Shown here: piece by piece, positions 9,389 through 18,703 of the stretch | How the letters are laid out: each line of letters begins with the position of its first letter | How positions within the stretch are numbered: the stretch's first letter is position 1 | DNA from: Branchiostoma floridae | Taxonomy: Eukaryota > Chordata > Leptocardii > Amphioxiformes > Branchiostomatidae | NCBI RefSeq assembly: GCF_000003815.2 | Contig: NC_049981.1 | Location: forward strand, 26,427,670-26,491,669 | Direction of reading: 5' to 3' | Length of the DNA stretch: 64,000 nt | Translations under genes and position numbers: made by a program | The notes under the pieces: model-generated | Databases searched by the model: none | The model's input: the letters and a program-made list of their open reading frames with translations, nothing else | What the model was told of the DNA's origin: nothing

Positions 9389-12019
9389 AAAAGTATGACA
9401 ATACATAACAAAAGTTAGCATGAGCACATTTTCAGAGCTTGACATTCAGAAAATGTGACTCGAGCAGTAGATAAGTGTTAGCACATGCTGTGCTATATGG
9501 ACTTGACACTCAGATGTATCAATGATTAGTTAAGTACTAATAATCTTATCCCTTGAGCTTACGTCATCTCTCTGCAGAGCCTTGAGGATTTTCTTGGTGT
9601 CTTCCTTGTTCTCCGGGATGTCAGTTCTACTCCCAGCCTTGAACACAGGTGCAGGCATGTCAGAGGGACCATAGGACCCACCTCCACCTCCTCCTCCTAG
9701 GAACAAGAAATGGTCTGAACAGTTGATTAAACAATAGAGTGCTGTGTGTCTGACATACATGTAGGACAATTGATATCACTATCACTGACATATGGGGACA
9801 ATTACTAACCAATCAAAATAATGGTATACAAGAACAATCAGATAAATTTAAGGTGGAACTACAGCTGTATTTGAAATCTATCTTTACCCAGTATAAGTTT
9901 TCATGCCAAACAATTACTTTGCCCTTTCATGTTGTCCTCTTGGGCTTTGCTCATGAGCATCCATCTTCCATTATTTCAAAAATTAAGGCTACATTTTTTA
10001 TAATTTACATTTTATTACAGTGTGGTCACACGCTTTTATTTTCAGCAGATAGAAATGTAACCAGTACATGTAGTAGCAGTAGTAGTACCTCTCCGGACCT
10101 GTCTCCCAGCTGGACCATCCTCAAAGATGGAGTGTGTCCTGATGACATCGCCCCTCCCCCTACCTCGACCCCTCCCCCCACGGCCTCTCCCCCTCTCCTC
10201 TCCCCTTTTTGATGACTTGCCCTTCTGTTCTGGCTTGCTTGTAGATGATTCCCTTAGAAAAGGTGTGTTGAAATAAAGATATGATTGACATCAAAATGTG
10301 ATTGAAGAACTGGCAAAAACTCTTTAAAAAATAGATGTGTTCTGTCATTCTGTATGTATGATACCATTATGATAATATAATTGTAATCCTCAGCCATAAA
10401 AATGCACATGTAACGTTACCTCCCATTGAGACAATCTCATGAGACAATAAAACAAACAAAAAAGATTATGCCAGATTGACTGACCGCACTATCTTCTTCA
10501 TTTACATTTGTAGTACTGACACATTTAAGCATCTATCTATGCATGGACTCACCCATTTTTGTTCCTCTCCTTTCGAACTGGAATGTTGGGGGTAAATGTT
10601 TTCTGTAAACAGAGATTACATTTTCTATGTGCATGACATACAATTTTGCAAACAACAGATAAAGAGTATATTATGAGACAGGAAACCACCATTAGATTTC
10701 ATAATGCATAAAGAACAAATTCCATACAACACCATTGCTGTTAGTGTTAGCCTGGGTACCATCCGGAAAGTAGTTTGCTCTGACGTTCATTATATACTAT
10801 ATACAGTCGCTTCTAGCTCTGACATTTATTACACACTATATACAGTCGCTTCTCTGTGTTTCCGTCTGGGAACGCGGACTATCTTAACGGCTGAAATCGT
10901 CTAAATTTTGGAAGCAGGCGCTGATTGGTCCCCACATATGAGTGAATTATGGAATGGGTTCAAGCGATCGTTCGAACAGGCGTTCCAACACCGGACAAGC
11001 TCTCCGTCAGCTTGAGGGAGGGCCTGTTGTCATCAAACGAGTGATCTAGAACCTATTCCTTTATTCGCTCATTAACTGACGTATACCACCAAACAGTTTG
11101 AATGTGCGTGTCTCCAGACGGATAGCAGAAGCAAACATCTGAGGAGCGAATTACTATCCGGATGGTACCCAGGCTACATTGCTGTCACACCAACATAAAA
11201 GATTTCATTTGCAACATTCATCATACACACTCTAAATTAACTTATAATATACATCACAAAACATTCAAAGATAATGACTTAAAACTAAAAACAAACATTA
11301 TAGAATATTTACACGAGCATTCCCTTACCATATTTACACACTAGTCTACATTTACTCCATCATCTAGACATATGCAGTACTATATACTATAACACATTTA
11401 CATATTGTTGCAGGGGCCATTCCCACTGTTTTTTTTGGCTAGGGTTTGCTCCCTAGGACTTTTTTTACAGGGGTGTTTTATCCCCCTGGATTTTTTGTGC
11501 TAGGGTTTCATACACACTCTTAGTCTTACTGAACACATCTTTACACCATGTCCAATGAGCAAACTACAAAAAATTGAAATACATTTCTTTGAACTGCAGG
11601 TTTCTCTCCAACAGTGATTACATGTAGGCTGTGAGTTTATTGTCTGTATGTATGTACTGTCCAACTCCAAGTGAACATAGTGACCAGTTCAGAAATTTGC
11701 ATTGCAGTTCATGAATAAACTCATTTTGTGAGGCTTACTTAATGCAAGGCTATTGCTTCAGAAGACAGAGTCACTCTCCCAGGACTGATTGTGATAACAT
11801 GTAGCTGAAAGACATTAGCTAAGAATATCTCTGAATCACAAAGCGACATACCTTAGGTACACCCCCTAACGTGAGGTCCCTGGGACTGCGTATGGACGGT
11901 AGCCTGCGAGGGGCCCCCCGCCCTCGTCTGGCCACCAGGGGGGAGGACGGCGTGGCGTTACCTGACGTTCCACTGGCGCCAGGTGTGGGGCGGCCTGCCC
12001 CGTCCTTATTGGAGGCCAT
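6109..12019 (-). CDS. POLR3D: DNA-directed RNA polymerase III subunit RPC4
   Basis: Nine coding exons on the minus strand join to 1203 bases, 400 residues plus stop; human RPC4 is about 398. RPC4 pairs with RPC5 (POLR3E) in the nuclear RNA polymerase III complex and acts in initiation, termination and reinitiation. Exons: 12019-11852, 10602-10553, 10252-10089, 9696-9563, 9155-9020, 8721-8600, 8180-8019, 6644-6498, 6228-6109; all splice phases agree. Family landmarks in order: RRLPSIRSPRDLTLGGV (about residues 38-54), KTFTPNI (58-64), an RG-rich tract (about 89-107), HSIFEDGPAG, the K-rich 'EDTKKIL-AL-RDDF' segment, an acidic Lys-rich linker, LFFQLPDTLP (about 276-285), and the C-terminal dimerisation region SGRTRLVLGDVALDVNMG (337-354) with CTPDFNSLL near the end. 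The start at 12019 has A at -3 and G at +4; an upstream in-frame ATG at 12037 lies in a probable 5' UTR intron. The exon 6 acceptor could be 3 bp further in. Confidence 0.96.
6498..6644 (-). CDS. POLR3D: POLR3D exon 8
   Basis: 147 bp, phase 0 both ends, acceptor TTTTAG, donor CAG|GTCAGG. Encodes MSEGYIGKLQVLKSG and RLVLGDVALDVNMG, the C-terminal region that dimerises with RPC5. Confidence 0.96.
6645..8018 (-). other. POLR3D intron 7
   Basis: The longest POLR3D intron (1374 bp). Apart from the MITE at 6720-6917 it holds only AT-rich sequence and chance ORFs. Confidence 0.8.
6720..6917. mobile_element. hAT-like MITE remnant
   Basis: About 198 bp bounded by perfect 10-bp inverted ends CAGGGCTTGA / TCAAGCCCTG, the terminus style of many non-autonomous hAT elements. 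No clear 8-bp target duplication remains, so it is old or its ends are misjudged. An imperfect hairpin (CAGCCTTCATTGTTG with CAACAATGAAGCTG) lies at about 6750-6786. Confidence 0.5.
8019..8180 (-). CDS. POLR3D: POLR3D exon 7
   Basis: 162 bp, phase 0 both ends, acceptor TGTACAG. Carries EMLFFQLPDTLPILPP, the best-conserved internal RPC4 motif, then a run of Lys/Glu ending KQEKEE. A downstream AG would begin with TAA in this phase and is excluded. Confidence 0.95.
8600..8721 (-). CDS. POLR3D: POLR3D exon 6 (acidic linker)
   Basis: 122 bp (or 119 bp if the second AG, three bases inside, is used; both keep phase 1). Encodes KSEPVDDVEMEDLTEP and later APSRVKSEVGRGKR. Two V-K-S-E sequences fit the sumoylation consensus. 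Donor AGG|GTGAGG, phase 0. Confidence 0.85.
9020..9155 (-). CDS. POLR3D: POLR3D exon 5
   Basis: 136 bp, phase 0 in, 1 out. Starts FVSDMGYKETEKSLLPVQVPL, which continues the RDDF motif split across the intron, then an acidic stretch KHKEEEEMETDV. Confidence 0.9.
9358..9388. repeat. (TATATG)n microsatellite
   Basis: About five perfect hexamer copies in POLR3D intron 4. Confidence 0.9.
9563..9696 (-). CDS. POLR3D: POLR3D exon 4
   Basis: 134 bp, phase 1 in, 0 out, donor GAC|GTAAGC. A seven-glycine run opens the exon, followed by SYGPSDMPAPVF and the charged helix KEDTKKILKALQRDD. Confidence 0.92.
10089..10252 (-). CDS. POLR3D: POLR3D exon 3 (RG-rich tract)
   Basis: 164 bp, phase 2 in, 1 out. 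Encodes a Lys/Ser stretch, then repeated RG/GR residues, then DVIRTHSIFEDGPAG, which is the family's 'HSIFEQGPA' motif. The donor GAG|GTACTA is chosen over the nearby CAG|GTCCGG because only the former gives the phase exon 4 needs. Confidence 0.9.
10553..10602 (-). CDS. POLR3D: POLR3D exon 2
   Basis: A 50-bp exon with no ATG. Acceptor TTTACAG, donor GG|GTGAGT, phase 0 in, 2 out. Encodes KTFTPNIPVRKERNKN, matching the 'KKTFTPNI' block that follows LTLGGV in the family. Confidence 0.93.
10742..11176. mobile_element. 435-bp TIR element in POLR3D intron 1
   Basis: Inverted ends share TAGCCTGGGTACCATCCGGA, then a diverged match for about 15 more bases. CATTGCTGT occurs at both flanks (10733-10741 and 11177-11185), a candidate 9-bp target duplication. 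The left end has six extra bases before the shared TAGCC. Two 39-bp tandem units (10777-10815 and 10816-10854) lie inside the left end, and an inner inverted pair (CCGTCTGG near 10861, CCAGACGG near 11114) lies beyond. No transposase. Confidence 0.75.
11413..11505 (+). repeat. Tandem hairpin + T-run units
   Basis: Three successive units of about 30 bp, each a short GC stem followed by a T run: GGG...CCC then T8; CTAGGG...CCCTAG then T7; CAGGGG...CCCCTG then T6; a fourth CTAGGG follows. Lies in POLR3D intron 1. Confidence 0.6.
11852..12019 (-). CDS. POLR3D: POLR3D exon 1 (coding)
   Basis: 56 codons, phase 0 out, donor AAG|GTATGT. Begins MASNKDGAGR and ends at LTLGGVPK, the conserved N-terminal RPC4 block. 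GC-rich compared with its surroundings. Confidence 0.95.
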
Positions 12020-12524
12020 ACTTCTGCACTCCTTCATTACAGATACAACACAAGGAATAAGCTCTGTTGTTTATGTTTCCATTTCAAGGGCATTTGTGTC
12101 TGCTTGGTATTAATCCTTCTTCAGCTTGTTTTGCGTTAAGTCTTAACAGCAAATAATAACTACCTATTAGGCCATTGTAGGCTGAACAATACTGGATCTC
12201 AAGCTATCCTAGGCTATTAAAAAAAAGATACAAGTACCATTTAAAAATTCAGAGAAATAAATCTAACATTGCAAAATCAACCAAGACTGAGCGTTAACGG
12301 TTATTTTCTCAGTATTACCAAGAGGTCCTTTTCTAACAAGCTTGGTCCAACACGCATTTTTCCCGAAAACAACTTTCCGCCCGCGCCCCCCTCCCTCAAA
12401 CAACTAAATGTGCGACAGTAAAACTTGTATGGTTCTTGTAAGAATAACAATTGTACATAAGTAGTCTTGGAAGTAGTATGCATATCACTAACGTGCACAA
12501 AATATCATTCTCACCTTTATTTAC

Positions 12525-12600
12525 CTGAAAATATGAAGATCTCCGCCAGCTCTGCGCGACTATGGCAATCACTAGTTGACGTTTGACCCTTGACACCGGA
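12525..12600 (-). promoter_or_regulatory. POLR3D: Probable 5' UTR exon and promoter of POLR3D
   Basis: A minus-strand CAG|GTAAAT donor at 12525/12524 and an acceptor-like TGCAG directly before AAGTATGG (exon base 12023) suggest an untranslated first exon ending at 12525. The upstream limit near 12600 is a guess; no TATA box is evident. Confidence 0.4.
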
Positions 12601-12803
12601 CGTAGAATCAGGTAATCTGGTTATCCATATAATACCGGAGCAGCAGCTCAGGGGAAGCATGGCTAACACCTAGCACCATGTGTACCCAGCCCGCCAGCGA
12701 CGGCAGATGATGATAGGATCAGTACGCTTACGGGTCAGTGTACTAAGGCTTGGCTTGTTACGTGCCTTTTTTTAAAAATAATTTTACATGCTGCGATTTT
12801 CAG

Positions 12804-12931
12804 ATATAATCAGAACTGATAAACAAGACTGTGGGAAAATGGTCGACAGTCCCCTCCCAAAGAATAGCCCAGTCCATAACCTCATGTTGAGCATGCAGGA
12901 AGAAGACGATTCCCCGGACGAACAAACTTAA
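12804..12931 (+). CDS. Candidate terminal exon or small ORF, unrecognised
   Basis: After a T-rich acceptor (GCGATTTTCAG, ending at 12803) the plus strand is open for 41 codons to TAA at 12929-12931. An internal ATG at 12839 (A at -3, G at +4) would give a 30-residue peptide starting MVDSPLPKNSPV and ending in the acidic EEDDSPDEQT. A consensus AATAAA lies at 12993-12998, 62 bp beyond the stop. A donor-like CAG|GTAATC at about 12612 could end an upstream leader exon, making the region a divergent promoter with POLR3D. I recognise no family. Confidence 0.35.
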
Positions 12932-12992
12932 GTCTCTGAAATCAATTGCAAGCACCCTCAAATCTCTTTTCATCCAGAAATCATAGCACTTA

Positions 12993-12998
12993 AATAAA
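12993..12998 (+). promoter_or_regulatory. Candidate poly(A) signal for the 12804-12931 exon
   Basis: AATAAA, correctly placed and oriented for a transcript using the small plus-strand exon. Confidence 0.35.
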
Positions 12999-14880
12999 CA
13001 AGGCGTTCAGCAATGGGCGAGATATAGACATGAGAGACAGCGTCTTGTGGAAGAAAGCCGATGAAGACAGTCTAACCATAGATCGCTCAAGACAAATGTG
13101 ACACTAAATGTATCATAGGCTCTTTTTAACGCCCAAATGGCCCGGTACTTTGCGGAAACAATTTCGTTAGTGCTCAGCATCCATCATAAGTCCTCTTACA
13201 GAAATCAGATAGCATGTGTAGCGACAGGAATTCTAGGTAACGTTAAATGTCAAAGTTAAAGTCCCCCTAAAAGAAAACATGACCTATCTGGACATTGTTA
13301 TGCAAACACAGCAAATAAATAACCCTTTTCTCCCTCAACGTTAACCTTGAAATTAAGTCGCGGTGAAATTTTTTTGTTGGGAAGATCTACTTAAGATCAC
13401 TTAAGTGGTAGTCATGACAAGTGGCCGGCAGCCATGTTGGAGTTTTTTCTACCATCGTAAGATACATCGATGTCATAATGAAAAAGAATGCATAGGTTAT
13501 ATACCATCATATAATAGTCTCCACTTATAGTTATAAGTCATCTATTTGTGAAAGGACTTAGGATACTTACTTGAGTGTACACGCTTGTCATCTGCAGGTT
13601 GGAAAGTAGACGCTAGGTGCGTGATTGATTCGCCACCCCAACCGAAATTCACAAAATGTAGTCACCGGGGGTACCCCTATATTCCTCCGAGGGCTACACT
13701 AGTCCCCTCCGTGTATATTTTGTGTTTACAAACCATACAATCAACTCCTCGGCCGTGGTCCTACGTATACTGTTATTGGACAGTGGAATTCATGGATTTA
13801 GCGTTTTACAAGTATGGCTTAGAGTGTTCGTTAACGGCCCGGGTCCCAGACCCTAAACTTAACACTAATCCTAATTCACGACTGACTTTAACAGTGCAAG
13901 CCTTTCTAAGTCGTGGAACTCATCAATGCACACTCTCAGGAAATATACAAGTCACGTCCAATTCCCACCTTGTATTATATTGAGAACACCTTGTGCCATG
14001 ATTTCTGGGTGAAAGGGGTTCAGGATCTTCATCGAAGACGATTGACAAACATCACCATCGTCCAACCTATCATCCGTCACCGTGAGTACTGCACGAACAC
14101 CCTTTCCTTCTACACTGTCTGTAATTTATATTTTTCAATCACGTATATTTTATAAGTCAAAAAGTACAATTGTCTGTAATGACAGATACTAGCTGTGTAC
14201 GCATTACCAATTTGTTTAGTAAATCGTCATTTAGAGTTAAAAAGTTTATGAGAACTCTTTTCCTTCGAGACAGGACCTGTGTGATGTGAGGATCTCTAAA
14301 TTGGTCGCCATGTTCAGTGGATGATGGTACCATATGCATAACAAGTCGGGTACATTTGGCAAGATACCGGTAGAAGTCGCTGTTGAGCAGCTAATTTTGA
14401 CAATGTTTACCAGGTGGAATTCCATATGGGAAAATCACAACAGCAATCTAACTCCATAATCATAGAAAATGATTGAGATAACACTTCTCTATCTATGTCA
14501 TTAGATTTCTGTAAGTACTTTGCATTCTTCTCTTATAGAATTTAATAAGCTTATAAGATAGCACACTTCTTTTACATCAAACTTCTATGAGGATTTTGTA
14601 ATCAATCATCTATGAAAAGCTATCAAACGAACTTCTGCTGAATATATATAGATATTGATTACAGAATAGGAAAAATACAACCTTGCATTCAGTGTAATGT
14701 TTGTATGTATGTATGTGATTTCTATATTTTGTACAAATATCAATATACGACGGCTTTATTATTTTGACTCAGCGCAGACTTATACATGTATATGCAATTT
14801 TCATTTCACCTGCAAGATTAGGATTCTCTAGACAAATAACGCGAGTCGTAATCTAAGAAGAGACAATTAGACCGGCCTCT
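12999..14880. other. Intergenic DNA, unassigned ORF at 13591-13983
   Basis: A frame of about 130 codons follows an acceptor-like TCATCTGCAG (ending near 13598) on the plus strand, and a donor-like CACC|GTGAGT lies near 14081 in another frame. The reading is not protein-like and I recognise no domain, so I do not call a gene. A TGTA tetranucleotide run sits at about 14700-14716. Confidence 0.25.
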
Positions 14881-15460
14881 CCCACCAGACATGTACATGT
14901 GCACAATCACCCAGGTACTAAAGCTGTTTCCACGTCGGCAGTGGGAGCGTCAGGGCACCATCCACCTCGCGCGACCCGAGGAAACATGCCCGGGAAGCCG
15001 GACCCCTTGATTAGGGTCTCAGGATTTAGTGGGGGGTCAGAAGAACCGCCATAAAATCCTACAGAGAAATAAGACCGCCGAGACCAACTACAGCAGATCG
15101 ACACTATCCGCCGATTCGGTCCTAACAAATATTACTTCGCCGAGTGCACTTTGTTGATAACGGGTTTGACAAGGTATTAATGAGATATGTTGAGATGCAC
15201 ACGGAGTGACATTAAAAGCATTGGGCAGCGCCGTTAATACTGATCCTCTGACGCGGTCCGGTAATCGTATCCTGTACCGTGGACGTATTTTAACTTCCAA
15301 AGTGCGTTTTCCTGATAACCGTCTCGTGATTTAGGTGAGAGAAACACAGACGTCAGTTGGATTTAAGGGAACGGCTCTAAACCGTAATTAGACTTACCGG
15401 GATTTATCACATAACGTTGCTTCAGAGAATGGAAAGGGCACGACTCAAGTCTTCAGAATA
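14880..15460. promoter_or_regulatory. GC-richer non-coding block (candidate regulatory)
   Basis: More GC-rich than the AT-rich flanks, without a convincing protein frame on either strand, and containing TAAT/ATTA homeodomain-type cores. It resembles conserved non-coding sequence, but only alignment could tell. Confidence 0.25.
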
Positions 15461-17716
15461 CTTCGCTCAACAAAATAGATTCTAATCATAAGACCCACTT
15501 GCTATGTAGCACTGCAGTTTTCCATGAATACTTTAATCTGGTTGGGAAACCAATGGATATTAGGGTTATTTTTATAAGACCTGTCATCATTGGAGCCCCG
15601 GGTAATGTAGCAGAAGGACCACGGCTACGTATGGATGTTATATTCATTGCTCTGCAAAAAGAACTCAAATATCCACTTTCTTCAATTTTGATTATCACAG
15701 TCACACACAAGTAAAGATGGATGCATAGATACATGGAAATGATATCATGGTTCCTATGATTATTCCTCTTCCATTTGAGGATCACAAAGGCATACAGTCC
15801 AAAATCGGAACTTTTTAGTCAAAAAAAATAGGTGAACAGTATGGGCAGCAAATAAATGTACGTATGGGTGAATATTCACACGATATTTAGTGTATAAGAC
15901 TATAATTTCCTTCTACCTTTGCCACTAAATTAATTCTCTTGCAACATGCAGATATACAGTGCTAGTCAGTACCCTTCTCGGTCCATGAATCATAGATAGA
16001 GGCAAATTGTAATTCCCATGTGGCCATCTAGGGGATTACCGCTGAAGGACATCTTCCCGGCGTATCTTACTCCAGCATAATCACCTACACGTCGTACTGC
16101 CGATATTGACCGGCCACTATCTCAACCTTTACAAGGCGAATGGGTTCCGTACTCATTGGGTGTCATTGTGACTGCTGGCATAAAAGTTTGAATTGATACA
16201 TTATGGTCTTCAGAAAATTACAAGTTGTACGTGTCCACAAAGAAGGACAATTTAGACCATTTACGTGGCCTCAAGTTAAATGGGACCTTGTTGACATGAA
16301 GGTCCTTACCGTGGTTATGCTTAACGATGTATGAGAAATGAATTTTGTCAACATGGCGATGATACGGCGTATTTACTGATAATTCAATTGAATTCCGATT
16401 TTTCCTATTGATTAAACTTTAACAAGGCGTTGGCATAGATGTGCATTCCTTTCACTACAGCGTAACCGTACGAAGTGCGCACGAATCGTGATCAAATATC
16501 TCGAATATTATATATCTGTTCTTGTCATGACACAATTGTAGATTGAAACAGATTGCATATAATCATTATTCGGGATGTTTTACCGTGATGTCACGTACAG
16601 CCACCATGTTGGTTGGTTGAACCTGAATATCTACTTCTACAGCGATGCATGTATGATATGGTTTATGTCATAAGAACTAAATGACTTTTATCACATCAAC
16701 AATATTTATTGACATAACAAAGGTGCAGCAATTTCCTCGTTAAAAGCTAGTTTTATTTGCCCTCCAGCGGAGGTCATCATACTGCAGCCGATGCACAGCA
16801 GTTTTCGGTTGCAGTATTCAGGCGCAAAATGCAACCCTCCCGAATCCACCCGTTATCCAGATCAAACAGTTTCAAAACCGACATATTCCTCTACCATTTA
16901 GCACAGTTTCGGCGTAGCTGACGTGCACAGAAGAATCTCTAGACTCTTCAAGCACTGCGACGCACTACTTTGTGCCCGAACTACTATTGGGGAATGGGGT
17001 CGCGGGTAAATACTGCATTCTGCGACCTTTACCTATCAGTTAGCTTCCAGATTTAACCATCCAACATGGCGGACAATGCTTACGCCATAATTACGTGATA
17101 ACCAACACCCTATGCATCACGCCTCAGGTGAAAATCCATCAGCTCCATAAACCTTGTGGTAATAGGTCATTTGTGATAAAAATTGATATACTTCAAATTT
17201 CGTGTCTCGTTAAAGAGACTTGTGATAAAGTTGGAAGCCTATAAAACTGATCATTCGAGATGGTTTATCTATTCTACTTCATACCATCAAAATCGATATC
17301 TATTGGAAGACGCCTACGCTGTTCTTAAGTCTACATGTGGTCCGGCTCACACTAATGCTGTTACACAGAGAAAATCGTCTGGTAGCGTGTTCACCTTAAA
17401 ATATTAACTATTCATTCTGGCGCGTGTATAGCAGGGATTACTAGCAATCAAGCTATTTGGTACAGAGTAATGAGAATAGTTACAACAATATGGAGGAGAA
17501 GTGACAAAATTACTACTGGAATACGAATTAGTCAATTGACAAGCCTCTCTGAGGTTATGGTAAACTGATTATACATAACGTTATGAGGCAAGAGCATGCC
17601 AGGTGGAATATGCGACGGTGTCCGTCACAGCCACTGATCCCTAGATTTTATCAAATCCAGTAGTTGTTTGGGGAGATGTGTATCTTAGAATAACCTTAAC
17701 TTAAGAAACAATGTTT
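15461..17716. other. Gene desert stretch
   Basis: No supported gene. 16573-17106 may be a degenerate TIR element: GGGATGTTTTACCGTGATG at one end and an inverted, diverged counterpart at the other, each followed by CCATGTTGG. Evidence for it is weak. Confidence 0.3.
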
Positions 17717-18103
17717 CATTATTGAACTTGAAGTTAAACTGAAATATCCAACACAAAAATTGGACTCACGCAAATTTTCGACTGAACATCACCAGTCTTT
17801 GTCAAGGAAAGAGCAATCCACTGCTGTCGTGACGTCATGTTATGCAAAAGAACACATGACTCAGTAAGCAGTGAAGATCATAGGTTTCAGGAAGTCTATG
17901 GCGCCCATCGCCTCTGTTAAGGGATGGTTGTAAAGCTCTGATATAGAGGGCGTCTTTGATCCCTCTAGCGAAAAAGTCTGGCTCTATGTCCAAGACTTTC
18001 ACTTTGTTCAGTGAAACCGAATGATTCGGTGATTGTATGTGGTTTCACTGGACAAAGTGAAAATCTTGTGTTGGATATTACAGATAAACTAGTTCAATAA
18101 TGA
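17717..18103 (-). mobile_element. Penelope-like element remnant between inverted ends
   Basis: On the minus strand, about 18005-17853 is an open segment reading PDFFARGIKDALYIRALQPS and then LNRGDGRHRLP, which I recognise as the tail of the GIY-YIG endonuclease region typical of Penelope-like retroelements. The segment is bounded by inverted ends: CATTATTGAACT ... ATATCCAACACAA at 17717 onward and again, reversed, ending at 18103. The reverse transcriptase part is absent, so this is a 3' fragment, not an active copy. Confidence 0.6.
17991..18068. repeat. 28-bp-arm hairpin
   Basis: Bases 17991-18018 and 18041-18068 are inverted copies with two mismatches, both of which could form G-U pairs in RNA on one strand; the loop is 22 bases. 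It sits at the edge of the Penelope-like remnant. Confidence 0.8.
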
Positions 18104-18523
18104 CTTCTACCTACAAAGATGAACTTTCAAGCTAACAATGTTTAATCTTTGCCGTTCGTAAGGGAAAGGAAAAATAGTTTCAAGGGGTACAAACTCTTTA
18201 TTGTGCTGTCATATTTGCCAAGTAGTATATGAGAAAGGTGGACATAGTCAACTGATGTACATCTTCATGTAGATGTGTTTACAGGAACAGGTATATGCCG
18301 CCTGCTCCATCTATCGGGATTCTTTGGAACTGGAGGTTCGAGTCTAGAGAGAAACAGACGTAAGAAAGTTTAAATACCATACAGGCTTCCCGTGACGGAC
18401 GTCGATTAATGGTTGACATTAAACTAGACCCAAAACTAGCTCATTGCTACATATCACGACTTGTTATCAGGTTGGTAATTGACTGAATAACACCGTTCGT
18501 TATTCTCAACAACGTACCTTCAA

Positions 18524-18703
18524 GAGCCGACGTTTCGGTGACCGCCTGTCACCCTTCTCCGGGCAATACTAAATAACTAGTTCTACGTGCATTTGTAACA
18601 CGGCAGGAACGGCACCTATAGCTAGCTGCACTGCGAATTGCGAAGTAGAACCAGATATTATTTCCCAGAGGAAGGTGACAGACGGTCACCAAAACGTCGG
18701 TTC
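18524..18703. repeat. Retroelement-derived inverted repeat
   Basis: Arms 18524-18568 and 18659-18703 match in inverted orientation over about 45 bp (core GACGTTT-GGTGACCG-CTGTCACC) around a 90-bp centre. The arm sequence has the look of a dispersed retroelement end. Family not assigned. Confidence 0.65.

Noticed and set aside
9245-9445. Minus-strand frame between POLR3D exons 4 and 5 as an extra exon
   Set aside because: Exons 4 and 5 already join at phase 0 to restore the conserved RDDF motif; including this frame would add a stop and the TATATG repeat.
11413-11505. Bacterial-type intrinsic terminators
   Set aside because: Hairpin plus T-run layout matches, but this is an intron of a eukaryotic gene.
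12017-12037. Upstream in-frame ATG (12037) as the POLR3D start
   Set aside because: It has weaker context, lies before an acceptor-like TGCAG that probably removes it, and the family begins near MASN.
15499-15714. Plus-strand frame with a faint resemblance to the extracellular domain of Cys-loop receptors (KPMDIRVIFIR ... RLRMDVIF)
   Set aside because: The hallmark W-x-D-x-R-L and the Cys-loop are missing, there is no neighbouring exon, and the similarity is only a loose hydrophobic pattern.
18330-18360. B-box-like GGTTCGAGTCT suggesting a tRNA gene
   Set aside because: No A box or cloverleaf in the upstream 60 bases.
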